A DNA stretch of 64,000 bases from Oscillospiraceae bacterium (GCA_031271865.1 JAISUW010000041.1:47748-111747), one strand, 5' to 3'; positions 40,940 through 50,545 are shown, numbered from the stretch's first letter. Program-made: numbers and translations. Notes: generated from the letters alone by a model not told the origin.

Positions 40940-41703
40940 GCTGAAGCTGCCGCTACGATAGCGGCAAAGTCCTTTGCCTTGAGGGAGGCGCCGCCGATGA
41001 GACCGCCGTCGATGTCATATTGGGCGAGGAGATCCGCGGCATTGGCGGCGTTCATGCTCCCACCGTACTGGATGACAGCCTTGGCGGCGGTGTCGGCATC
41101 ATAAAGCTCGGCGAGCAGTTGGCGGATGCCTTTGCAGACTTCGTTGGCCTGCTCCGGTGTGGCGGTCAGTCCCGTACCGATAGCCCATACCGGCTCATAG
41201 GCTATGATTACATTTGCAAGCGCAGAAGCTGATACGCCGGCGAGGTTGATTTTGGTCTGGTAGCGCACAACCTCCATGGTAATGCCCTGCTGCCTCTGCT
41301 CTAAGAGTTCCCCATTGCAGAGGATGACTTTCAGCCCGGCGGCGAGGGCGGCTTTGACGCGCAGGTTTACGGTGACATCCGTCTCCCCGAAGAACTGGCG
41401 GCGCTCGCTGTGACCGATGACTGCATATTCCGCGCCGACGGCTTGGAGCATTTCCGCAGAGATTTCGCCGGTGTAAGCACCTTTGCTCTCCCAGTGCACA
41501 TTTTGCGCACCGATTTTGATATTGGAGCCGGCGGCGGCTTCTGCTGCTGCGGCAATGTCCACGTAGGGTACGCAGAATACAACGCCGCAGCCGGCGTCGG
41601 CGACCAAAGGCTTCACCTCTTCTATGAGCGCTTTGGCGGCGGCAGGGGTGAGGTTCATCTTCCAGTTCCCGGCAATGACGGGGGTACGCAGTGACTTATC
41701 CAT
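40936..41703 (-). CDS. tpiA: Triosephosphate isomerase
   Basis: Interconverts dihydroxyacetone phosphate and glyceraldehyde-3-phosphate. The 255-residue product has GNWKMN, the catalytic histidine in VIGHSERRQF, the active-site YEPVWAIGTG and the phosphate loop GGSMNAAN, with GGLIGGASL near the end. The ATG at 41703 has AAAGGA upstream. It stands alone, not with gap/pgk/gpmI. Confidence 0.95.
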   Translation of the reverse strand: MDKSLRTPVIAGNWKMNLTPAAAKALIEEVKPLVADAGCGVVFCVPYVDIAAAAEAAAGSNIKIGAQNVHWESKGAYTGEISAEMLQAVGAEYAVIGHSERRQFFGETDVTVNLRVKAALAAGLKVILCNGELLEQRQQGITMEVVRYQTKINLAGVSASALANVIIAYEPVWAIGTGLTATPEQANEVCKGIRQLLAELYDADTAAKAVIQYGGSMNAANAADLLAQYDIDGGLIGGASLKAKDFAAIVAAASA

Positions 41704-41741
41704 GGGTGTGTTTCCTTTCACATCATATATATAATAGTGGT

Positions 41742-41770
41742 ATTATAGCACATTCTTCCGTGTTTTGCAA
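41742..41770 (-). promoter_or_regulatory. Promoter of tpiA
   Basis: Minus strand TTGCAA, 17-base spacer, TATAAT. Confidence 0.83.
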
Positions 41771-41784
41771 GCCTCGGCCGCGTA

Positions 41785-43260
41785 TCAGTTGTACCCAATC
41801 CGCACAGCAACCCACAGCAAAAGCGCCGCGGTGGCGAAGAGCGCGAGGAATAGCTTCCAAGACCAGCGCAGGAACTTGCCGTAGCTTACATTGATCAGCC
41901 CGATGGCAATAATCATAATACCGCTGGTGGGATAGAGGATATTGCAGATACCGTCACCGAGGGAGAACGCAAGGGCTACGGACTGCCGCGTGATGCCAAG
42001 CAAATCGGCGAGCGGCAAAAGCAAAGGCATGAGCAGAAAGGCCTTTGCACTCCCGGAACCGATGAAGAACTCCAGCACCACCACCACGGCGAGGATGATC
42101 AGCAGTGCGGCAAAGGCAGTCGTCCCCTCCGCCAAACCATAAGCAGCGTGCAGGAGCGTATCCAGAATCATGCCGTGCTTGATGATGTAGGTCACGGAGA
42201 GTACAAGGAGCATGAGCGGGATGGTCGGCGCAATCGTCTTGACCCCCTGCCAAAAGACAAGAGCCACCTCTTTTGCCGTCAGTCCGGCAATGCGACCGGC
42301 ACGCAGGCCGCCGACCGTAAAGAGGACAGCCATTGCCAGTGTCGGCAGGTAACCCAGTACGGAGCGGATTCCCTCCGGTATGGCGGTGATCTGCTGCAGA
42401 CCCAGCCCGACCACGGCCGCCGCCGGCACCCCCGCCACGCACAGGCAAAACACCTTCGCGGCGCGCCGCAATTTCAATGATTCAATTCCCGCAACCCCCC
42501 CGCTGCGGATTTTCTCCCGCAGTTCCTCATCGCTCGCATAGCAGAGGGACTTCCGCGGATTCTTTTCAACTTTCTTTGCGTAGAGGGTCAGAAATGCCAG
42601 CACAATCCCATAGAAGACGGCGAACACAACCAGCCGATACAGCAAGCCGGAGAACATGGGCAGTCCCGCCAGCGTCTGGACAATGCCTACGTTAAATGGG
42701 TTGAAGGTCGCCGCAGAGTAGCCCATCGCAACGGCTACCAAGGAGAACCCCAAGCCGGTCAGGGAATCCCAGCCGAGGGCAACCGCCGTCGCCGCCGCCA
42801 GCGGCACTATGGTCACCGACTCCTCCAAGATGCCCGCCACACTGGAGAGCGCCATAAAGAGCAAGGTCACGAGAGCCAAGAGCGTGTATTTCTTCGCGGC
42901 GAAGCGTTTGGTAATGACACTGAGGATACAGGCAATCACCCCTGCCTTGTCCAGCACGAGGAACGTCCCGCCGATGAGTACAATGAAAGCGATGATTCCG
43001 ATTCCGGCGGCTGCCTCCCCGGAGGTGAAGATTTCAATCGGCGCGGTGAACACCCGCCAGAAAGGCATCTTCTGCCCATCCAGCAGATGATACGTTCCGT
43101 TGATGATGTTCCCGGCGGCATCGGTGTCATAGGCGCCGCGGGGAATGACTTGGGTCAGCAGCCCCGCCAAAAACAAAGCCCCCGCCAGTACCGCACCGAT
43201 GAAGATGAGTGTCTTTTTGGAGAAGTGCAGACTGCCGACAGATTTGTTTTCTTCTTCCAT
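41785..43260 (-). CDS. YfcC family (C4-dicarboxylate/amino-acid carrier-like) membrane transporter
   Basis: A 491-residue, roughly 12-helix integral membrane protein of the YfcC/DcuC-like group (ion transporter superfamily). Features include FSKKTLIFIGAVL with QVIPRGAYD near the start, AGILEESVTIVPLAAATAVALGWD, ATFNPFNVGIVQTLAGLP, GSGSAKAFLLMPLLLPLADL and ILYPTSGIMIIAIGL. The likely substrate is a carboxylate or amino acid. GGGGAG precedes the ATG at 43260. Confidence 0.82.
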   Translation of the reverse strand: MEEENKSVGSLHFSKKTLIFIGAVLAGALFLAGLLTQVIPRGAYDTDAAGNIINGTYHLLDGQKMPFWRVFTAPIEIFTSGEAAAGIGIIAFIVLIGGTFLVLDKAGVIACILSVITKRFAAKKYTLLALVTLLFMALSSVAGILEESVTIVPLAAATAVALGWDSLTGLGFSLVAVAMGYSAATFNPFNVGIVQTLAGLPMFSGLLYRLVVFAVFYGIVLAFLTLYAKKVEKNPRKSLCYASDEELREKIRSGGVAGIESLKLRRAAKVFCLCVAGVPAAAVVGLGLQQITAIPEGIRSVLGYLPTLAMAVLFTVGGLRAGRIAGLTAKEVALVFWQGVKTIAPTIPLMLLVLSVTYIIKHGMILDTLLHAAYGLAEGTTAFAALLIILAVVVVLEFFIGSGSAKAFLLMPLLLPLADLLGITRQSVALAFSLGDGICNILYPTSGIMIIAIGLINVSYGKFLRWSWKLFLALFATAALLLWVAVRIGYN

Positions 43261-43366
43261 TTTCTTTTCTCCCCTTTGGATGATTCTCAGCGCATCGCAC
43301 ATTATTTCTATAAATTGAACATATGTACTGTATTTGTAATGAACCCGCCGTTCCCGTTCCTGCCGG

Positions 43367-43858
43367 CTATCGGAAGATGAAGAACTTTGAGAAAATATAA
43401 TTGAGTACCACCACCAAGAACTGGATAAAGCACAGTTTGGTGATAAACCGATAGAGACGTTCCGGCTCAGACTTGATACGCATCTTCTCCAAGAGCCTTA
43501 TCCACCAACCGGACACTTTCGGCCAGAGCTTCTCAAAGAAGAGCACCATCAGCCCCTGCTCCATCCCGAAAGAGAGCAGACGCATGGCAGTAAAGGAACC
43601 CGCCTCCCGCAGGACGACGGACAGCGCCCAGGAGGTACTCTCAAACACAAAGAGCTTATTGGTAATGAACGCAAACACAAGCGCCGCCACAAACGCGATG
43701 GGATTGGATACCCAGTAGCTCTTGATGCCCATCTTCTTCCGGCAGATGTGCTCCAGAACTTGGAACGTGACCATGTTGACTATGGTCGTGGATATGCCGA
43801 AGATGAGGTAAAACCCCACCTCCCGCGTGAACACCTTTTCTGCTATCGCTTGCCACAT
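43367..43858 (-). CDS. GtrA family membrane protein
   Basis: A 163-residue protein with four membrane segments. The start VGFYLIFGISTTIVNMVTFQVL and the central NPIAFVAALVFAFITNKLFVF are typical of GtrA-like proteins, which take part in moving lipid-linked sugars for cell-surface glycosylation. AAAGGA is nine bases before the ATG. No glycosyltransferase gene is adjacent. Confidence 0.85.
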   Translation of the reverse strand: MWQAIAEKVFTREVGFYLIFGISTTIVNMVTFQVLEHICRKKMGIKSYWVSNPIAFVAALVFAFITNKLFVFESTSWALSVVLREAGSFTAMRLLSFGMEQGLMVLFFEKLWPKVSGWWIRLLEKMRIKSEPERLYRFITKLCFIQFLVVVLNYIFSKFFIFR

Positions 43859-43875
43859 GAAAATTCATCCTTTTT

Positions 43876-43892
43876 GCAGGGCAAAGCCCTGC
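43876..43892. repeat. 17-base palindrome GCAGGGC-AAA-GCCCTGC
   Basis: Seven-base arms around AAA, in the 37-base gap between the 2-hydroxyacid dehydrogenase stop and gtrA. It shares the arm-three-base-loop design of the other palindromes, but only one copy is present here. Confidence 0.65.
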
Positions 43893-43895
43893 GGG

Positions 43896-44840
43896 TTATC
43901 CGACGGTATTCTGCGCCTTGCCCGCGAGGTATGCCCGCAGATTCGCCGCCAAGATGTCCAGCAGGCGGATACGCGCCTCCTTGCTCGCCCAAGCATAGTG
44001 CGGGGTGAGGACGGTATTCGGTGCTGAGAGCAGGGGATTATCTGCCGCCGGCGGTTCCGTGGAGAGGACATCCGCACCGAACGCGGAGAGTTTCCCCGAA
44101 CACAGCGCGGCGGCGGTATCCGCCTCGTTCACTACCGGTCCCCGGGAGGTGTTAATCAGCACCGCACCGTCTTTCATTTGGCTGAGGGTACCGGCGTTCA
44201 TCAGCCCAACTGTCTCCGGGAAGAGGGGGCAGTGCAGGGAAACAAAGTCGCTCCCTGCCAGCACTTGCGCAAAGGAAACCAAGCCGTCCTTGGGCGGCTT
44301 CGCGGGGTTGCCGCAAGCCAAGACGTTCATCCCGAAAGCCTCGGCTATCTTCGCGACCGCCTGCCCAATGGCACCGTAGCCAACGATGCCGAAGGTCTTG
44401 CCATGCAATTCCGTCAAGGGGGAGAGCCAATAGCAGAAGTCGCGCCCGTTGCTCCAGTCGCCTCTGTGTACGCTCTCGGAGTGCAGCCCCGCCCTGCGGC
44501 AGATCTCCAAGAGCAGGGCAAAGACCGTTTCCGCCACAGAGTGCGTGGAGTACGCCGGGATGTTTGTGACGGTGATTCCCTGCGCCTTGGCTTGCGCCAA
44601 ATCTATGATGTTATACCCCGTAGACATCAGCCCCACATAGCGGCAGTCGGGCAGTTGCTGCAGGACTTCGGCCGTCAGCGGTGTCTTATTATCAAGGAGA
44701 ATCTCCGCACCGCGGGCGCGTTCAACAGTCAGCTCCGGCGGCGTATAGTCATAGACCGTCAGGTCGCCCTGTGCGGCGATAACCTCCCAAGAGAGGTCGC
44801 CGGGGTTGGTGGTGTAACCGTCGAGGATTACGATTTTCAT
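43896..44840 (-). CDS. D-2-hydroxyacid dehydrogenase (glycerate/hydroxypyruvate reductase-like)
   Basis: A 314-residue NAD-dependent dehydrogenase: MKIVILDGYTTNPGDLSWE start, Rossmann motif VGYGAIGQAVAKIA, and the catalytic Arg/Glu/His in LINTSRGPVVNE, GADVLSTEPP and LTPHYAWAS. The start at 44840 has GGAGGGAG upstream. Substrate could be glycerate, hydroxypyruvate or a related acid. Confidence 0.87.
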   Translation of the reverse strand: MKIVILDGYTTNPGDLSWEVIAAQGDLTVYDYTPPELTVERARGAEILLDNKTPLTAEVLQQLPDCRYVGLMSTGYNIIDLAQAKAQGITVTNIPAYSTHSVAETVFALLLEICRRAGLHSESVHRGDWSNGRDFCYWLSPLTELHGKTFGIVGYGAIGQAVAKIAEAFGMNVLACGNPAKPPKDGLVSFAQVLAGSDFVSLHCPLFPETVGLMNAGTLSQMKDGAVLINTSRGPVVNEADTAAALCSGKLSAFGADVLSTEPPAADNPLLSAPNTVLTPHYAWASKEARIRLLDILAANLRAYLAGKAQNTVG

Positions 44841-44890
44841 ATTGTATTCTCCCTCCGAACTGTTCATGGATTCCCGTTTGCTTTCGGATA

Positions 44891-45379
44891 CTAAAGTGCC
44901 ATAAGGGAACTCCCTGCGGTATGGGCATGGCATACGGCGATAGCGAGCGCGTCGGCGATGTCATCCGGTTTCGGAATCGCCGTCAGGTTCAGGAAGAGCT
45001 TGACCATTTCCTGCACCTGCCGCTTCTCGGCGCGGCCGTAGCCCACGATGGATTGCTTTACTTGCAGGGGGGTATATTCGTATACCGGCACATCCTTCTG
45101 TCTGGCAGCCAAGAGGATAACGCCGCGGGCTTGGGCGACGTCTATGGCCGTCTTGGCATTGGTGTTGAAGAAGAGCTTCTCGCAGGCCAGCGCATCCGGC
45201 CTATGGGTTTCAATCTGCCTATGTATGCCGTTGTAGATACAGTTCAATCGGTCCGCAAAGGGCATCCCCGCCGGCGTTGTGACCGCCGAGGCCTCCAGCA
45301 GGATGTGTTTTGTGTTGATGTACTCAATCATCCCCACGCCTACAATGGCATACCCGGGGTCTATGCCGAGAATCCGCAT
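44891..45379 (-). CDS. ruvC: Holliday junction resolvase RuvC
   Basis: Cuts Holliday junctions during recombination. The 162-residue product has the first catalytic aspartate in RILGIDPGYAIVGVG, CEKLFFN, EYTPLQVKQSIVGYGRAEK and the C-terminal KPDDIADALAIAVCHA. Normal length. ruvA and ruvB are not adjacent. Confidence 0.94.
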   Translation of the reverse strand: MRILGIDPGYAIVGVGMIEYINTKHILLEASAVTTPAGMPFADRLNCIYNGIHRQIETHRPDALACEKLFFNTNAKTAIDVAQARGVILLAARQKDVPVYEYTPLQVKQSIVGYGRAEKRQVQEMVKLFLNLTAIPKPDDIADALAIAVCHAHTAGSSLMAL

Positions 45380-45411
45380 ACTTGCCTCGCTTTCCGACCG
45401 TCCTTTGGGGT

Positions 45412-45440
45412 ATTATACCATATCGGCAATCAAAAAGCAA
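45412..45440 (-). promoter_or_regulatory. Promoter of ruvC
   Basis: Minus strand TTGCTT, 17-base spacer, TATAAT. Confidence 0.83.
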
Positions 45441-45489
45441 GCGGTTTCGGTTTCAGCAGCGGATCTAAGCCGGCGAGGTATGGTTTTGG

Positions 45490-45907
45490 TTTGGATATTT
45501 TTTGTTACCGATTGTTACTTTTTTTAGTTGCGGGACAGCTATGCTTTCGGATTATTTTTCAAACCGCAGGAACACGGTATCTATTTTTGGATATTTTTTG
45601 TTACCGATTGTTACTTATTCTGTTGCGGGACAGCTAGGCTTTCGGATTATTTTTCAAGCCGCAGGAACACGGTATCTATTTTTGGATATTTTTTGTTACC
45701 GATTGTTACTTTTTCTGTTGCGGGACAGCTAGGCTTTCGGATTATTTTTAAACCGCTGGATGACGGTACATTTTTGGATATTTTTTGTTACCATTTGTTA
45801 CTTTTTCGGTTGCGAGGCAGCTATGATTTCGGATTATTTTTTAAGCCGCAGTATGACGGTACATTTTTGGATATTTTTTGTTACCGATTGTTACTTTTTC
45901 GGTTGCG
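45490..45907. repeat. Tandem repeat array, about 4.4 copies of a 93-96 base unit
   Basis: The unit start TTTGGATATTTTTTGTTACC recurs at 45490, 45586, 45681, 45773 and 45866 (periods 96, 95, 92, 93). Each unit contains TTGTTACCGATTGTTAC, that is TTGTTAC twice in direct orientation at a ten-base interval, then TTGCGGGACAGCTA, TTTCGGATTATTTTT, AAGCCGCAGGAACACGGTA. All three plus-strand frames are partly open, but the translations are low-complexity and have no start signals, so I read it as non-coding. It is AT-rich against a GC-rich background. Confidence 0.9.
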
Positions 45908-45957
45908 GCGGTGGGTGCACGCGGGTAGGATGCTTCAAGTCCCTGCGGGATCACCGG

Positions 45958-45992
45958 AAACAGAACTCCTTGGTTTTCAAGGAGTTCTGTTT
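45958..45992 (-). terminator. Terminator after katA
   Basis: Fifteen-base perfect stem AAACAGAACTCCTTG/CAAGGAGTTCTGTTT with loop GTTTT, about 28 bases beyond the katA stop. Confidence 0.75.
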
Positions 45993-46019
45993 ATAGGCGA
46001 CTTCTGCTGTCCGAACCGA

Positions 46020-47684
46020 TCAGACATTCATCGTAGCCTTCATCCGCTCTGCGTGCGACAGACCGGCTAAGCGCTTGACCTCATGCGGATCGAGGTTCAT
46101 GATTTCTGCAATGCGGCGGCCGTAGTCCGGGTCGGCCTTATAGCAGTGCGCGGCATGACGCAGGCGGACATTGGTACTGACACTGATGTCGTTTTTGCAC
46201 ATGGCAGCATTGGTGTTCTCGGCGAGAGCCTGCTTCTGCTGCTCGTTCATCAGACGGAAGAGCCGGCCCGGTTGGTCGAAACAGTCATCGGTCGTGTCGT
46301 CTTTCGGCTCATAGTGGTAGGGGCCGACATCCGCTACGCCGCCGGTTTGGCTCTTGCCGCGGGAGGTGACCTGTGCGCCGCTCGGTGCCGGCTCCTGGTA
46401 CTCGAGTTGCTGCGCCCACTCGTTGTCGGAATTTGGTTGGTAGGTCGCGGCGCCGCCGTAGTTCCCATCGACGCGCATTGCTCCGTCGCGGTGGTAGGCG
46501 TGCATTGGGCATCGCGGCGCATTCACGGGGATTTGGTGCGCGTTCACACCCAAGCGGTAACGCTGGGCGTCCCCGTAAGAGAAGAGACGCCCTTGCAGGA
46601 GCTTGTCCGGGGAGAAACCAATCCCGGGTACTATATTCGCCGGATTAAAGGCCGCCTGTTCCACATCGGCAAAGTAGTTCTCCGGATTCCGGTTGAGTTC
46701 CAGAACACCGACTTCCATCAGCGGATAATCCTTGTGGAACCAGACCTTCGTAATATCAAAGGGATTGTAGGGGTGCTTCGCTGCCTGCTCTTCGGTCATA
46801 ATCTGCACATACATCGTCCAGCGCGGGCAGTTGCCGCGGTCGATGGCCTCATATAGATCTATCTGGTGCTTGTCGCGTGTCATGCCATTGATTTCAGCGG
46901 CTTGCATATCGGTGTAGTTCTCAATTCCCTGCTCCGTGCGCAAATGGAACTTCACCCAGAAACGCTCATTGTCGGCATTCAGGAATGAGAAAGTATGCGA
47001 GCCGAAGCCGTGCATATTCCGATAGCTGCGCGGAATGCCCCGGTCGCTCATGGTGATGGTCACTTGGTGCAGTGCCTCCGGCAGACTCGACCAAAAGTCC
47101 CACATGGCCTGCGGGTTGTTCAGGTTCGTAAGCGGATCGCGTTTGATGGCGTGGTTCAGATCAGGGAATCGCAGCGGGTCACGCAGGAAGAACACGGGCG
47201 TGTTGTTGCCGACCAAATCCCAGTTGCCTTCCTCTGTGTAGAACTTCATGGCAAACCCGCGGATGTCGCGGTCCATGTCCGAGCCTCCGCGCTCCGCTGC
47301 TACCAACGAAAAGCGCACAAAGCATTCGGTCTGCTTGCCGACTTCTGAGAAAATCTTGGCCTTCGTGTACTGCGTGATGTCCTGCGTCACCGTGAACGTG
47401 CCGAAAGCGCCGCTGCCTTTGGCGTGCATTCGGCGCTCCGGAATGACTTCACGGTCAAAGTGCGCCAGCTTCTCAAGATACCATACGTCTTGAAGCATCG
47501 CTCCGCCGCGCGGTCCGTCTGTCATGATATTCGTGTTGTCTGCCACCGGCGCGCCGTTTTCCCGCGTCAGATGTTTGCCCTTCAGGGCATCCGCTTGCAT
47601 TATCATCGTCTTTCGCTGTGGGATAGCTTTGCTTTGCGCCTTTTGCGCCTGCTTGGGGGCTTGGTTCGCTTTCTTCTCCGCCAT
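46020..47684 (-). CDS. katA: Monofunctional haem catalase
   Basis: Breaks down hydrogen peroxide. The 554-residue protein has a short Lys/Ala/Gln-rich N-terminal tail, the distal histidine region [15 protein letters not shown], the asparagine in [12 protein letters not shown], and the proximal haem tyrosine in [14 protein letters not shown], followed by a C-terminal region of normal clade length. Catalase is not common in strict anaerobes, so oxygen tolerance or acquisition is possible. Its leader would run through the ten-base repeat tract upstream. Confidence 0.95.
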   Translation of the reverse strand: MAEKKANQAPKQAQKAQSKAIPQRKTMIMQADALKGKHLTRENGAPVADNTNIMTDGPRGGAMLQDVWYLEKLAHFDREVIPERRMHAKGSGAFGTFTVTQDITQYTKAKIFSEVGKQTECFVRFSLVAAERGGSDMDRDIRGFAMKFYTEEGNWDLVGNNTPVFFLRDPLRFPDLNHAIKRDPLTNLNNPQAMWDFWSSLPEALHQVTITMSDRGIPRSYRNMHGFGSHTFSFLNADNERFWVKFHLRTEQGIENYTDMQAAEINGMTRDKHQIDLYEAIDRGNCPRWTMYVQIMTEEQAAKHPYNPFDITKVWFHKDYPLMEVGVLELNRNPENYFADVEQAAFNPANIVPGIGFSPDKLLQGRLFSYGDAQRYRLGVNAHQIPVNAPRCPMHAYHRDGAMRVDGNYGGAATYQPNSDNEWAQQLEYQEPAPSGAQVTSRGKSQTGGVADVGPYHYEPKDDTTDDCFDQPGRLFRLMNEQQKQALAENTNAAMCKNDISVSTNVRLRHAAHCYKADPDYGRRIAEIMNLDPHEVKRLAGLSHAERMKATMNV

Positions 47685-47708
47685 AAGCTTTGTTTTCCTC
47701 CCGGTTGT

Positions 47709-47912
47709 TAAGTTGAGTTCAGTTGAGCTTAGTTCAGCTCAGTTGAGCTCAGTTGAGCTCAGTTGAGTTCAGTTGAGCTTAGTTCAGCTCAGTTGAGTTC
47801 AGTTCAGCTGCGAGCTCAGTTGAGCTCAGTTGAGCTCAGTTGAGCTCAGTTGAGCTCAGTTGAGCTCAGTTGAACTAAGTTCAGCTGCGAGCTCAGTTAA
47901 ACTTAGTTTAAC
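47709..47912. repeat. Ten-base tandem repeat tract (AGTTGAGCTC)n upstream of katA
   Basis: About 20 copies of a ten-base unit AGTTGAGCTC and variants (AGTTGAGTTC, AGTTCAGCTC), with two CTGCGAGCTC interruptions. The unit itself contains the palindrome GAGCTC. A shorter, more varied block in both orientations follows at 48002-48110. Together they fill most of the katA-fhs gap. Confidence 0.92.
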
Positions 47913-47924
47913 CCGACGGAGAGT

Positions 47925-47952
47925 AGTATAATCCCAAATGGGAAAATTTAAA
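47925..47952 (-). promoter_or_regulatory. Possible katA promoter
   Basis: Minus strand TTTAAA, 16-base spacer, TATACT; a dyad TCCCAAATGGGA lies in the spacer. Weak compared with other promoters here. Confidence 0.45.
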
Positions 47953-47969
47953 TCTGCAATAGAAACAAA

Positions 47970-47989
47970 ATGTAGCATTGGTGCTACAT
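47970..47989 (-). terminator. Terminator after fhs
   Basis: Eight-base perfect stem ATGTAGCA/TGCTACAT with a four-base loop, followed on the minus strand by TTTGTTTC. It lies between the two repeat blocks, 150 bases after fhs. Confidence 0.65.
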
Positions 47990-48001
47990 CTTGGGGAAGA
48001 G

Positions 48002-48110
48002 TTTAGTTTAGATGAGTTTAGCTGAGCTGAGTTAAGTTTAGTTGAGTTGAACTCACCCCAACTGAGTTCAACTCAACTCAACTCAACTCAGCCCAACTAA
48101 ACTGAACTAA
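48002..48110. repeat. Second block of degenerate ten-base AGTTGAGTT-type repeats
   Basis: GTTTAGTTTA, GCTGAGCTGA, AGTTGAGTTG and, after a short break, the complementary ACTCAACTCA series. The two orientations could pair as a long imperfect hairpin on either strand. Confidence 0.8.
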
Positions 48111-48139
48111 CCCCCCACCCCAAAGCCGGAAAAGCCAAA

Positions 48140-49816
48140 TCAGAACAACCCGACAATGGTTCCGTCCGAAGCAATGTCCATTTTGTTAGCGGCGGGTGTT
48201 TTCGGCAAGCCGGGCATAGTCATGATGTCGCCGGTGAGGCAGACGACGAAGCCGGCACCGGCGCTGACATAGACATCGCGGACGGTGACGGTAAAACCCT
48301 GCGGTTTACCGAGGAGAGCCGGGTCATCGGAGAGGCTGTACTGTGTCTTTGCGACGCAGACGGGGAGGGAGCCGTAACCTAGCTTTTCCAGTTGCGCAAC
48401 GGCTTTCTTGGCGGGGGCAGTGAACTGCACACCGTCTGCGCGGTAGATTTTGCGGGCGATGGTGTTCATCTTCTCTTCTATGGAGAGGTCAAGCGAATAG
48501 GCGGGCGCATAGTGCGATTCATTCTCTGCTATGGTTGAAGCGACGAGGGTAGCCAAGGCTTCCCCGCCTGCTCCGCCTTTGGCAAACACCTCCGCGAGTG
48601 CAACGGGGACGTTGATGGTTTGACATAGGTCGGTCAGGGCGGCAAGCTCAGCCTCCGTATCGGCATAGAAACGGTTGACGGCTACCACTACGGGGATGCC
48701 GTAGGAGCGCAGGTTTTCCACATGGGTTTGCAGGTTAGCAAAGCCCTTTTGCAGTGCGGTGACATTCTCTTGGGTCAGCTCCGCTTTCATGACACCGCCG
48801 TTGTACTTGAGAGCGCGGCAGGTGGCAACAATCACGGCGCAAGCCGGGGTCAAACCAGCGGCGCGGCACTTGATGTCCAAAAACTTCTCTGCCCCAAGGT
48901 CCGAACCGAAGCCGGCCTCCGTCACACAATAATCGCCGAGCTTCAGGGCCAGTTTCGTAGCGCGCACGGAGTTGCAGCCGTGCGCGATATTTGCAAAGGG
49001 TCCGCCGTGGATAAAGACCGGCGTATTCTCTAAAGTCTGCACGAGGTTGGGGTTGAGGGCATCTTTCAGGAGGAGCGTCATAGCACCGCACACGCCGATG
49101 TCTTTGGCATATACAGGTTCATTTGCGTAGGTAAAGGCAACGAGCATCCGTTCCAGCCGCGACCGCAAATCCTCCCGGTCATCCGCGAGGCACAGGATTG
49201 CCATCACTTCCGAAGCGACGGTAATCTGGAAGTGATCCTCCCGCGGGACACCGTTCGACTTCCCGCCGAGACCGATGGTAACATTGCGCAGTGCACGGTC
49301 GTTCATGTCTATGCAGCGCTTGAGCAGGATACGGCGCGGGTCAATGCCCAGCACATTCCCCTGCTGGAGATGGTTGTCAATAGCGGCGCACAGCAAATTG
49401 TTCGCGGCTGTGATGGCGTGCATATCCCCCGTGAAGTGGAGATTGATGTCCTCCATAGGCACCACCTGGGCATAACCGCCGCCGGCAGCACCGCCCTTAA
49501 TGCCGAACACAGGACCCAAGGACGGCTCCCGCAGGGCAGCGACCGTCTTGTATCCAATGCGGTTCATTGCCTGCGCCAGACCGACGCTGATGGTGGTTTT
49601 GCCCTCGCCGGCCGGGGTCGGGTTGACGGCGGTCACAAGGATGAGCTTGCCGTCGCGAGCTTTTTTTCGCGCCTGAATGGCGGCATCGCTGATTTTGGCT
49701 TTGTATTTGCCGTATAGCTCCAAGTCATCGGGTGCCAGACCCACCTTGGCGGCAATGTCTGTGATAGGCAGCATCTGTGCTGCCTGTGCAATCTCTACGT
49801 CAGTCGGGAAGGGCAT
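48140..49816 (-). CDS. fhs: Formate-tetrahydrofolate ligase
   Basis: ATP-dependent activation of formate to 10-formyl-tetrahydrofolate in one-carbon metabolism. The 558-residue product has the nucleotide loop [27 protein letters not shown] and the C-terminal [16 protein letters not shown]. The rest of a Wood-Ljungdahl or one-carbon gene set is not in the window. It has its own promoter and a hairpin-containing leader. Confidence 0.96.
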   Translation of the reverse strand: MPFPTDVEIAQAAQMLPITDIAAKVGLAPDDLELYGKYKAKISDAAIQARKKARDGKLILVTAVNPTPAGEGKTTISVGLAQAMNRIGYKTVAALREPSLGPVFGIKGGAAGGGYAQVVPMEDINLHFTGDMHAITAANNLLCAAIDNHLQQGNVLGIDPRRILLKRCIDMNDRALRNVTIGLGGKSNGVPREDHFQITVASEVMAILCLADDREDLRSRLERMLVAFTYANEPVYAKDIGVCGAMTLLLKDALNPNLVQTLENTPVFIHGGPFANIAHGCNSVRATKLALKLGDYCVTEAGFGSDLGAEKFLDIKCRAAGLTPACAVIVATCRALKYNGGVMKAELTQENVTALQKGFANLQTHVENLRSYGIPVVVAVNRFYADTEAELAALTDLCQTINVPVALAEVFAKGGAGGEALATLVASTIAENESHYAPAYSLDLSIEEKMNTIARKIYRADGVQFTAPAKKAVAQLEKLGYGSLPVCVAKTQYSLSDDPALLGKPQGFTVTVRDVYVSAGAGFVVCLTGDIMTMPGLPKTPAANKMDIASDGTIVGLF

Positions 49817-49933
49817 TTCATTCTACCTCACGTTATTTCTTTAGGTATACAGGCGGCAAGATCACCGCCGGTGTATACGTATGCGCGGCGCAACAAAACA
49901 AAACCTGTCTGTCAGGCATCTATATACTTGCTT

Positions 49934-49962
49934 ACTATACCATATTCCGGCGTAAAAGTCAA
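49934..49962 (-). promoter_or_regulatory. Promoter of fhs
   Basis: Minus strand TTGACT, 17-base spacer, TATAGT; leader of about 110 bases with a hairpin GTATACACCGGCGG/CCGCCTGTATAC. I see no match to the ZTP riboswitch core that precedes some fhs genes. Confidence 0.82.
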
Positions 49963-49978
49963 TTCCTTTTGCTTTCCT

Positions 49979-50545
49979 TCAAACAATAAACCCCACGCCG
50001 TCGGAAAGTGCCGCCAACATCTCCTGCTTCTTTTCGGGTGTGATATTGTCAATCAGATAGGACGCATCAAATTTCGGGGAAGTTTCCAGCAACTCTGCGT
50101 TGCGCTGATTGTACGCTTCGAGAGAGCAAATAAACTTCGCCGGCGAACCTGCATATACGCCGCCGGGCGGGAGGTCTTTCGTCACGACGGAGGAAGCTCC
50201 TACCAGGCAATCGGCACCGATGGTTACACCGCAGAGAACCGTGGTGTCGGAGCCGATGAAGCAGCGGTCACCAATAAGGATGCGGCCTATTTTCGTATAT
50301 CCGGTTGCAGGGCGGGTGCTGGCGTCATGGGCAATCAGCCGCACGCGGGTAGAGAACACCACATCGTTCCCGATTTCAATCAAAAACGCATGGGAGGGGT
50401 CAAAAACACAGCCGGGTCCGATATACCCGCCGGTTCCGAGCTTCAGACCGGCAGCCTGTAGAGCAGACAAATCTTGTTCCCCAAGCCCAAGCTCCGCCGT
50501 GTACCGGCGGAAGATGTGCGTGAGGAACTTATGTATGAAGCTCAT
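49979..50545 (-). CDS. Left-handed-beta-helix (hexapeptide) acyltransferase
   Basis: A 188-residue protein with hexapeptide repeats (IGPGCVFDPSHAF, IGNDVVFSTRVRLIAHD, IGRILIGDRCFIGSDTTVLCGVTIGADCLVGASSVVTKD) and the family ending PPGGVYAGSPAKFI. Probably O-acetylates a sugar or small molecule. A TTG two codons before the ATG is a possible alternative start. It lies downstream of the CDP-alcohol phosphatidyltransferase gene with a 27-base gap. Confidence 0.85.
   Translation of the reverse strand: MSFIHKFLTHIFRRYTAELGLGEQDLSALQAAGLKLGTGGYIGPGCVFDPSHAFLIEIGNDVVFSTRVRLIAHDASTRPATGYTKIGRILIGDRCFIGSDTTVLCGVTIGADCLVGASSVVTKDLPPGGVYAGSPAKFICSLEAYNQRNAELLETSPKFDASYLIDNITPEKKQEMLAALSDGVGFIV

Noticed and set aside
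45528..46070. 180-residue ORF over the tandem array
   Set aside because: All plus frames are open by chance in the repeats, no ribosome-binding site is present, and unit lengths of 92-96 bases do not keep a frame.
49817..49930. ZTP riboswitch before fhs
   Set aside because: The leader has a hairpin, but I could not find the conserved ZTP core sequences, so no riboswitch is called.
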